Program-made: the position numbers and the translations under genes
Part shown: positions 1 to 64,000 of the stretch, one piece after another
Layout of the letters: each line of letters begins with the position of its first letter
Numbering within the stretch: the stretch's first letter is position 1
Notes under the pieces: generated by a model
The model's input: the letters and a program-made list of their open reading frames with translations, nothing else
Told to the model about the DNA's origin: nothing
The model's database searches: none
Assembly: GCA_025642075.2 (NCBI GenBank)
Contig: JAODUO010000045.1
Location: forward strand, 112,501-176,500
Reading direction: 5' to 3'
From: Ridgeia piscesae
Lineage: Eukaryota; Annelida; Polychaeta; Sabellida; Siboglinidae
DNA length: 64,000 bases

Positions 1-915
1 TATTTCTATCACCGGTGTGTTATTTCTATCACCAGTCTATTATTTCTATCACCGGTGTGTTATTACTATCACCGATGTGTTATTTCTATCACCGGTGTGT
101 TATTTCTATCACCAGTCTATTATTACTATCACCGGTGTGTTATTACTATCGCCGGTGTGTTATTTCTATCACCGGTGTGTTATTGCTATCACCGGTGTGT
201 TATTACTATCACCGGTGTGTTATTTCTATCACCAGTCTATTATTACTATCGCCGGTGTGTTATTTCTATCACCGGTGTGTTATTACTATCACCGGTGTGT
301 TATTACTATCACCGGTGTGTTATTTCTATCACCAGTCTATTATTACTATCGCCGGTGTGTTATTTCTATCACCGGTGTGTTATTACTATCACCGGTGTGT
401 TATTTCTATCACCGGTGTGTTATTTCTATCACCAGTCTATTATTACTATCGCCGGTGTGTTATTTCTATCACCGGTGTGTTATTACTATCACCGGTGTGT
501 TATTTCTATCACCGGTGTGTTATTTCTATCACCAGTGTATTATTACTATCACCAGTGTATTATTACTATAACCGGTGTGTTATTACTATCACCGGTGTGT
601 TATTACTATCACCGGTGTGTTATTACTATCACCGGTGTGTTATTACTATCACCGGTGTGTTATTACTATCACCGGTGTGTTATTACTATCACCGGTGTGT
701 TATTACTATCACCGGTGTGTTATTACTATCACCGGTGTGTTATTACTATCACCGGTGTGTTATTACTATCACCGGTGTGTTATTACTATCACCGGTGTGT
801 TATTACTATCACCGGTGTGTTATTACTATCACCAGTGTATTATTACTATCACCGGTGTGTTATTACTATCACCGGTGTGTTATTACTATCACCAGTGTAT
901 TATTACTATCACCGG
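1..915. repeat. 20-bp minisatellite (about 46 copies, truncated by window edge)
   Basis: The unit is TATTACTATCACCGGTGTGT with variants TATTTC.., ..GCCGG.. and ..ACCAGTCTAT. Copies at about 1-570 are variable, while those at about 580-830 are nearly identical, so the array was homogenised unevenly. A 20-bp unit with no stop in any forward frame yields repetitive open frames of up to 303 codons that should not be called genes. Confidence 0.97.
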
Positions 916-2165
916 TATCGGAATGAAATGAATAGCATGGGCTGAGTCGCAGCTTGTCGTTGTCCCGGCCATTGAAGAGGGGATGTGCTGTTCAAATGTG
1001 TTCGTCGCCGCGTTGGCGTAACTTCGGCTGTCAGCGCTGTCAGTTCGGCTCATTCGTCACCTCGAAGGAGAAGGTGAGGTCGGCGTGCAGAATGTGCTGT
1101 TGGATATTTTGACAGACATGTTCGTGTTTGTAGTACATTTCTTGACGCTTTCCGACAAACCTCTTAACAAAAAGAGCCAATGGTATACCACTGATTACCA
1201 TTGAATACCATACAGTACCATTGGACCATTCAGTGATATTTCAGCAGGACTCAGTGGTACTCTCAACGGTAATTTAAAATACCATTCAATACCACTGAAC
1301 GGTACAAAGAATCCAAAATATCATTCAAAAAAACGTCCAGACACCATTTAAATAACCCTTCGCCATAATACCCCCTACGACCATTCAAGTACCATTCAAA
1401 TACTATTCAAATACCAAAGGTATTTGAATGGTATTTGTATGCTTTTTTGTAAGGGACGTAGAGTGCAGTGCCTCCACTGATTTGTATCATTTTGAGACGC
1501 GCAAAAACATCTTAATTTCTAAAAAGAAACTCAAAGGGCACACTGAAATGCATCCCTTCCATGTGTATCTGGGTATCCCTATCTGCAGCACCAGCCCCGC
1601 CCCATATTTTCATTCGTTAACAACTGATCTGTGTCTTACGCACCCACCCAATACAGTGTCGCCATCTATGGGATAATTGATCAGACAAATCAGGCAGACA
1701 TCAACATAAGCAGCGTATATTCTTAAAAGTGTGGAACGTTTGAATTGTGAACAGTATCACTCGGGGTGTAGAAACAAGTCAAATACAAATTGATAGGTTG
1801 TGAATCGAGGACAGAAATAAACACAATTCAGAAACTACCAGATGGGTAGTGAATTATGGACAGTAACGAAGCAATTAGGAAACAACTAAATAGACGACCT
1901 GATGTGATTCGTGGACAGTTTCAAAGTGTCATGTCAGAAGCCATTAAATGGTCGTTGTATAACTATGCTGCGAACCACATTGAGCACATCCTGTTTGCAA
2001 CAAATTACTAACACAATAGAAGCAATACCGCCAGATAAATGATTAATTTACAGACAAGAGATGGAAAACAGTCAAGTAAATGGTTTGGTACTGTTCTAGG
2101 TGCAATAAAGTTGCACTGTTGACAATCCTACTGCACCATGGATAAACAAGCTTAGAGAGAGGGGA
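916..2165. other. No gene seen; degenerate ATACCATTCAA repeats at 1175-1435
   Basis: The stretch 1175-1435 is full of scattered TACCATT/ATTCAAATACC copies and ends in a perfect 11-bp hairpin with a 3-nt loop at 1405-1429. The rest has only short random open frames. Confidence 0.6.
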
Positions 2166-2170
2166 TTGGG

Positions 2171-2574
2171 AGGCAGGGGCAGGGGCAGGGGCAGGGGCAG
2201 GGGCAGGGGCAGGGGCAGGGGCAGGGGCAGGGGCAGGGGCAGGGGCAGGGGCAGGGGCAGGGGCAGGCAGGGGGCAGGGGCAGGGGCAGGGGCAGGGGCA
2301 GGGGCAGGGGCAGGGGCAGGGGCAGGGGCAGGGAGGCAGGGGCAGGGGCAGGGGCAGGGGCAGGGGCAGGGGCAGGGGCAGGGGCAGGGGCAGGGGCAGG
2401 GCAGGGGCAGGGGCAGGGGCAGGGGCAGGGGCAGGGGCAGGGGCAGGGGCAGGGGCAGGGGCAGGGGCAGGGGCAGGGGCAGGGGCAGGGGCAGGGGCAG
2501 GGGCAGGGGCAGGGGCAGGGGCAGGGGCAGGGGCAGGGGCAGGGGCAGGGGCAGGGGCAGGGGCAGGGGCAGGG
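2171..2574. repeat. (GGGGCA)n hexanucleotide array
   Basis: More than 60 tandem GGGGCA units with a few short interruptions near 2265, 2330 and 2400. Every unit contributes a G4 run, so the + strand has strong G-quadruplex potential. The open frames on both strands (Gly-Arg-type and Leu-Pro-type) are artefacts of the stop-free hexamer. Confidence 0.97.
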
Positions 2575-3217
2575 AGATCGTAATGACGTCAGTCACGACA
2601 AATTACACATCCCCCATAAGGGTTCCCGTTGCATAGACATGTAGACATAGACGTTGCATATTGAAGGGAACAAGAAAGGACACAGGCAATGTGAGATAAA
2701 CGAAATGCCCTAAATATCTACACTGGGGCAGGTGGGACCGAACTACCGTCCCCATCCATCGATTGTTCGGCCCTAGGACCCCTCCCTACACTGACGTCCG
2801 GCATATAGGAACTGCAGCACCTGGCACGTGAAACTAAGATGACGTGAGAAATGTGCTTGCTGCGCACGGCAATATTCGTGCACGAGGGAAAGGGCAACAG
2901 TTGTGGAACCACTAACCTATTCATACTAGTCATCAAACACCATCTTTGGTTGTCTCAACAGGTTCAATTTTCGAAGACTCAGCCTCCGTACCTCCGTACT
3001 GCCACCACACAGCGATGTCCTCGAGCGTGCTTGCATACCAGGGTTTGTTGATTTGCTGGAGTACGTCTTGCCGTTGGTTCAGTTACCGTGTTGGTCGTCC
3101 AGTTCTGAAGACAGGGACACTACGTGAAAGCGATACGCAACATCGTTGCAGATTATTGTCGAGCCCCTAGATTTTGCCTACACGTGTGGCACAATAATTA
3201 TGGATACTGAACGGAAC
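2575..3217. other. Unique spacer between the two large arrays, no gene seen
   Basis: Mixed-composition sequence with only short open frames and no recognisable motif or repeat. Confidence 0.5.
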
Positions 3218-6081
3218 GTCCCTCCATCGTCCCTCCGTCCCTCCGTCGTCCCTCCGTCCCTCCGTCCCTCCGTCCCTCCGTCCCTCCGTCCCTCCGTCCC
3301 TCCGTCCCTCCGTCCCTCCGTCCCTCCGTCTCTCCGTCCCTCCGTCCCTCCGTCGTCCCTCCGTCGTCCCTCCGTCCCTCCCTCCGTCCCTCCGCCCTCC
3401 GTCCATCCGTCCCTCCGTCCCTCCGTCCCTCCGTCCCTCCGTCCCTCGTCCCTCCGTCCTCCGTCCCTCCGTCCCTCCGTCCCTCCGTCCCTCCTCCCTC
3501 CCTCCCTCCCTCCCTCCCTCCCTCCGTCCGTCCGTCCGTCCGTCCGTCCGTCCGTCCGTCCGTCCGTCCGTCCGTCCGTCCGTCCGTCCGTCCGTCCGTC
3601 CGTCCGTCCGTCCGTCCGTCCGTCCGTCCGTCCGTCCGTCCGTCCGTCCGTCCGTCCGTCCGTCCGTCCGTCCGTCCGTCCGTCCGTCCGTCCGTCCGTC
3701 CGTCCGTCCGTCCGTCCGTCCGTCCGTCCGTCCGTCCGTCCGTCGTCTGTCGTCCGTCTGTCCGTCTCGTCCGTCGTCCGTCGTCTCGTCCGTCCGTCTC
3801 GTCCGTCGTCGTCCTGTCCGTCCGCCTCTCCGTCTCGTCCGTCTGTCCGTCTGTCTCGTCCGTCTGTCGTCGTCGTCCGTCGTCCGTCCTGTCCGTCGTC
3901 GTCTGTCTGTCTCCGTCTGTCGTCTGTCCGTCGTCCGTCTGTCTGTCGTCCGTCGTCCGTCCGTCTCGCCGTCCGTCTGTCTGCTCGCCGTCCGTCCGTC
4001 CGTCCTCTCGTCCGTCGTCTGTCTCGTCTGTCTGTCTGTCGTCTGTCTGTCCTCGTCTGTCCTCGTCTCCGTCTCCGTCCTCCGCTCTCTCTCCGTCTCT
4101 CCGTCCGTCTCGCCTCCTCCTGTCCGTCGTCCTGTCCGTCTCGTCCTCCGTCCTCCGTCCTCCGTCCTGTCCGTCCGTCCTCCGTCCTGTCCGTCCGTCC
4201 GTCGTCCGTCTGTCGTCTGTCGTCGTCGTCTGTCGTCTCGTCGTCTGTCGTCTCGTCCGTCTGTCTGTCGTCTGTCGTTCTTCGTCGTCTCGTCCGTCTG
4301 TCTGTCGTCGTCGTCCGTCTGTCGTCGTCTGTCTGTCGTCGTTCCGTCTGTCTGTCTGTCTGTCGTCTCGTCTGTTCCGTCCGTCGCGTCCGTCCGTCCG
4401 TCGTCTGTCGTCCGTCCGTCTGTCCGTCCGTCTGTCTGTCTGTCGTCTGCCGTCCGCCCGCCGCCCGCCGCGCCGCCGCCGCCTCGCCGTCCGCCGTCCG
4501 TCCGTCGCGTCCGTCCGCCTGCCGCCGCGCCGCTCCGCTCCGTCCGTCCGTCCGTCCGTCCGTCCGTCCGTCCGTCCGTCCTCCGTCCCTCTCCGTCCCT
4601 CCGTCGTCCCTCCGTCGTCCTCCCGTCGTCCCTCCCGTCCCTCCGTCCCCTCCGTCCCTCCGTCCCTCCTCGTCCCTCCGTCCTCTCCGTCCGTCCGTCC
4701 GTCCTCGTCCGTCCGTCCGTCCGTCCGTCCGTCCGTCGTCCGTCCGTCCGTCGCCGTCCGTCCGTCCGTCCGTCCGTCCGTCCGTCCGTCCGTCCGTCCG
4801 TCGTCCGTCCGTCCGTCCGTCCGTCCGTCCGTCCGTCCGTCCGTCCGTCCGTCCGTCGTCCGTCCGTCTCGTCCGTCCGTCCGTCCGTCCGTCCGTCCGT
4901 CCGTCCGTCCGTCCGTCCGTCCGTCCGCCGCTCCGCCGTCCGTCCGTCGTCCGTCGTCGTCCGTCCGTCCGTCCGTCCGTCCGTCCGCCTCCTGTCCGTC
5001 CGTCCGCCTCCGTCGTCCGTCCGTCTCGTCCGTCCGTCCCTCCGTCCCTCCGTCCTCGTCGTCTCCGTCCGTCTGTCCGTCCGTCTGTCTGTCTGTCCGT
5101 CGTCCGTCTCGTCCGTCCGTCCGTCCGTCCGTCTGTCTGTCCGTCTGTCGTCTGTCGTCTGTCCGTCGTCGTCCTCCGTCCGTCCGTCGTCTCCGTCCGT
5201 CTCCGTCCGTCCGTCGTCTCGTCCGTCCGTCGTCGTCTGTCTGTCGTCTGTCTGTCCTGTCGCCTGCCTGCCTCGCCTCCTCGCTCTGCCGTCCGTCCGT
5301 CCGTCCGTCCGTCGTCCGTCCGTCTCTGTCCGTCGTCGTCGTCCGTCGCTCCGTCCGTCCTCCGCCCGTCCGTCCCGTCCGTCCGTCCGTCCGTCCGTCC
5401 GTCCGTCCGTCCGTCCGTCGTCCGTCCGTCCTCTCCGTCCCTCCGTCGTCCCTCCGTCGTCCTCCTCCGTCGTCCGTCGTCCGTCGTCCGTCGTCCGTCC
5501 TCCGTCCGTCGCGTCCTCCGTCCCGTCTTCATCCGTTCCGTCCTCCTCGTCCTTCCGTCCTCCTCCGTCCTCCGTCCGTCCTCCGTCCGTCCGTCGTCTG
5601 TCCGTCTGTCCGTCCGTCCGTCGTCCGTCTGTCGTCCGTCCGTCCGTCCGTCCGTCGTCCGTCCGTCGTCCGTCCTGTCGTCTGTCCGTCTGTCCGTCGT
5701 CGTCCGTCTCGTCGTCGTCCGTCGTCGTCGTCGTCCGTCCGTCGTCCGTCCGTCCGTCTCCGTCCGTCCGTCCGTCCGTCCGTCCGTCCGTCCGTCCGTC
5801 GTCCGTCGCCGTCCGTCCTCCGTCCGTCCGTCCGTCCGTCCGTCCGTCCGCCGCCGCTCCGCCGTCCGTCCGTCCGTCCGCCGCCCGTCCCGTCCCCCGC
5901 CCCCCGCCTCCGTCCCCCGTCCCTCCGTCCCTGCCCCCTCGTCCGTCCGTCCGTCCCTCCGTCCCTCCCTCCCGTCCCTCCCTCCTCCTCCTCCTCCTCC
6001 TCCTCCCTCTCCCTCCCTCCCTCCTCCCTCCCTCCTCCTCCCTCCCTCCTCCCTCCCTCCCTCCCTCCCTCCCCTCTCTCT
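3218..6081. repeat. 2.9-kb (CCGT)n/(CCCT)n satellite, almost free of A on the + strand
   Basis: The left part (about 3218-3525) is a CCCTCCGT octamer array. About 3525-3740 is nearly pure CCGT. 3743-5930 is degenerate CCGT/CGTC/TGTC. About 5950-6081 is CCCT/CCTCCT. I found A only at about 3226, 3405 and 5531. All stop codons contain A, and their complements contain T, so all six frames are nearly stop-free; the 991-codon + frame and 784-codon - frame are artefacts. Confidence 0.97.
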
Positions 6082-6630
6082 GTTGATAATATTCCTATTT
6101 TATAAACAACTGCAAATTTAAAACAATGTTGTGTTAATATAAGTTTAATTTTTTATAGTTTTTATAATACAGCATTATCTGATAAAAAAAGGTATCCTTA
6201 TTTAATGTGTTGTTTCAAATTCGGCTTGAGAACCAATCAGCGATTCTACCCTAAACTGGGGTAAGGCTGCCCTGTCGGTTATATCAGCAGCCCATTAATT
6301 TCCAAGGCTGAATTGAGGGGTTGAAAAGTGCTGCCACCTCGCGGAGTCTGGTTAATCGAGGCTAAAGAAAAAATGGAGAATCCTGTTGGAAGCGGGAAAC
6401 AAAGGGACAATTACATTTATTTGTTGCTCCGGTTTTAAGAATAAGCAATAAAATACGGAATATGACAAAAATAATATACCACTTTCAAAAATGTGGTTAC
6501 CCGCCTGGTCACTGAAAAGGTAACTAAAATACGCCAGGTTTAGCTATGAGGAGGTCTAGACTATCACATGATCGCCCTGTGATGTTTTTATTGGTCAACT
6601 TACCGCCGACCGTCGGGTTATGAAAAAACC
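6082..6630. other. AT-rich spacer, no gene seen
   Basis: No long open frame or clear repeat before the palindromic element at 6631. Confidence 0.5.
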
Positions 6631-6880
6631 TGCCCACACTAGCTCAGGTGGGCGCACACATCAACCGACTCGTCACCGGGTATTGCCAAGTTGTTACCGG
6701 ATACCTCGATCCTTATCTAACGCCGACTGCGCAGTCAACATTTGAATCGGCGTTAATCGGCACAATAACGGCGTCCGTCGGCGTATTAAATTGCGCACTC
6801 ACCATCCGACTGCAGTCGGCCGACTGGTTTTACACCGACTAGTATTTTGTTATGTGCGCCCAAATCGGCTGGTGTGTGCG
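6631..6880. mobile_element. Putative MITE with imperfect terminal inverted repeats
   Basis: The left end (CACACTAGCT..GGGCGCACACAT) matches, with mismatches, the reverse complement of the right end (ATGTGCGCCC..CGGCTGGTGTGTGCG) over about 35-40 bp. The interior has further short palindromes such as AGTCGGCCGACT near 6815. No coding capacity and no clear target-site duplication were found, so the superfamily is undetermined. Confidence 0.45.
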
Positions 6881-7479
6881 TAGCGTAGCATTAACTGTTT
6901 AATCAAATACAATTATTTTTTAATAAGATTGATCGCTGTTACTCAATGAAAACTATCGTGAAGATTACCTCAAACAGGGTCGCTTTTTATGGTGTAATGA
7001 TGGGATAAAACGGATTTTTCAGCGATGCCGCTAAATGGTTAGCTACACAAGAAAAAAAGTATGTTATACCAGACGTAGGCCTATATAAAATCGTGAGATG
7101 TATTGTTTACTATATACAATTGGTCATCCGTTATGATGGAATGATGTTCTACTATGATTTACATTATTTTATTAGAAGAACCTGGTTTTTTAATTAATAC
7201 CGTTCGGATCGTTTTGTTTCCTGTAGCAGTTCCCGCTGACGACAATTCTGCAAGTAATGATAACTTCCTCGAGAACATTTGTTAGCTCCCATAATTATAA
7301 TGTTCTTCGCTGAAACCAGGTGCCGAATGTGGAGTGGATGCTGTAGCAGTTTTGACTTCGGTTCCATGTAATAAGTGCATTGTTTCTGTCTATTCCATTC
7401 AGCTTGTTAGTCTGACCCCACATTCCCCTACATTTACCGTAATAGTAGCTGAACAGTTCACTGAGCAGCGCTGTTATGA
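6881..7479. other. AT-rich stretch upstream of the promoter, no gene seen
   Basis: No recognisable gene or repeat. Composition becomes CpG-rich only after about 7480. Confidence 0.5.
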
Positions 7480-7815
7480 ACCGGGCGCGGAATTACCCCT
7501 TTCATACCCTCTTTTATAATCGTTGTACACGCGCGTGTGACACTGCCCCGTGATTGATTGAAACTCAGACTCAGTCAACGAATGGAATGGGGGCGTGTCC
7601 CGGCGGCTAGACTGACAGCGGGCCGCCTTGGCGTCTGCGCGTGCACGGATCAGATTACGCGCTCGGCCGAGGAGGGGAGTTTCGCACGCGGTTGTTCTAC
7701 AGAGCGAGGAGAGGGGGACAGGGATTAAGAGTTCGAAGGGAGGAAGCTACGTTCTTGGAACGGGACCGTGTAACAAGTGAATCGACAGACCGGAAACATC
7801 AATGGCAGTGTAGTG
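7480..7815 (+). promoter_or_regulatory. CpG-rich putative promoter and 5'UTR of the nephrin-like gene
   Basis: The stretch before exon 1 is clearly richer in C, G and CpG than the AT-rich flanks, with CGCGCG-type and GGCGG motifs and a GGGGGCGTGTCC GC/KLF-like box near 7588. I see no TATA box. Such CpG-dense, TATA-less segments commonly mark metazoan promoters. The transcription start cannot be placed from sequence alone. An out-of-frame ATG at 7641 and a minimal uORF at 7802 lie inside it. Confidence 0.45.
7802..7813 (+). other. Minimal upstream ORF (3 codons plus stop)
   Basis: ATG GCA GTG TAG ends two bases before the proposed start codon at 7816. If transcribed, it would be a very short uORF that terminates almost on the main start, an arrangement that can allow reinitiation or dampen translation. 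This is an inference from position; no expression evidence is available. Confidence 0.35.

Positions 7816-64000
<56,185 letters not shown>

Noticed and set aside
1..915. CRISPR-like regular repeat
   Set aside because: Units are contiguous 20-bp tandem copies without unique spacers, in a eukaryotic context.
15..945. Repetitive open frames of up to 303 codons (CYYYHRCVIT type)
   Set aside because: They arise from a 20-bp minisatellite open in all three forward frames; the same peptide appears in shifted frames.
2096..2636. Gly-Arg and Leu-Pro dipeptide-repeat frames
   Set aside because: They are translation of a stop-free GGGGCA hexamer. No start context, splice sites or flanking domain was found.
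3146..6121. 991-codon + strand open frame rich in RPSV/PPSLR residues, and the 784-codon minus frame
   Set aside because: Both are by-products of the A-free CCGT/CCCT array, which cannot contain stop codons. There is no unique sequence, domain or splice structure.

Overview
This window is eukaryotic genomic DNA, most likely from a marine invertebrate and probably a lophotrochozoan such as a mollusc, brachiopod or phoronid; that placement is low confidence. The reasons are GT-AG introns, a long first intron, tRNA-derived SINEs including a CORE/MIR-like family with a 'GTAAAGCGCTTTGAAC'-type tail, small DNA transposons, and very abundant micro- and minisatellites. I see no operons, prokaryotic genes, CRISPR arrays or intact viral genes.

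One protein-coding gene can be supported, on the + strand from 7816 past the right edge at 64000. It encodes a secreted or membrane-anchored multi-immunoglobulin adhesion protein of the nephrin / Sns / Hibris / SYG-2 family. Eleven exons were assembled by hand: 7816-7891 (signal peptide), 50468-50602, 55178-55357, 56213-56536, 57872-58159, 58631-58797, 60627-60759, 61182-61307, 61683-61847, 63158-63460 and 63926-64000 (partial). All ten junctions keep one reading frame. Nine introns are phase 1 and intron 6 is phase 0. The 657 visible residues hold a signal peptide, six complete Ig domains and the start of a seventh; the rest of the ectodomain, the membrane segment and the tail lie beyond the window. 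Intron 1 is about 42.6 kb.

Region by region. 1-6081 is satellite-rich: a 20-bp minisatellite, a (GGGGCA)n array and a 2.9-kb (CCGT/CCCT)n array that almost lacks A on the + strand. 6082-7815 holds a palindromic MITE-like element and a CpG-rich putative promoter/5'UTR. 7892-50467 is intron 1. It carries four hAT-like MITE loci (five copies, one nested), several tRNA-derived SINEs, minisatellites with 20-, 43-, 19- and 17-bp units, TA/GT/CTG microsatellites and two RFX-type palindromes, and no convincing exon. 50603-64000 holds the Ig exons. Its introns contain an 867-bp TIR element, TA arrays, a 60-bp minisatellite abutting an acceptor, a 20-bp minisatellite splitting Ig4, and a TTAA-flanked MITE.

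Most long open frames here (up to 991 codons) are artefacts of tandem repeats that contain no stop codons. I did not find a convincing undescribed biological system. The most informative observations are the gene model, its apparent two-domain Ig duplication, the nested MITE/SINE insertions with readable target-site duplications, and the A-free array.
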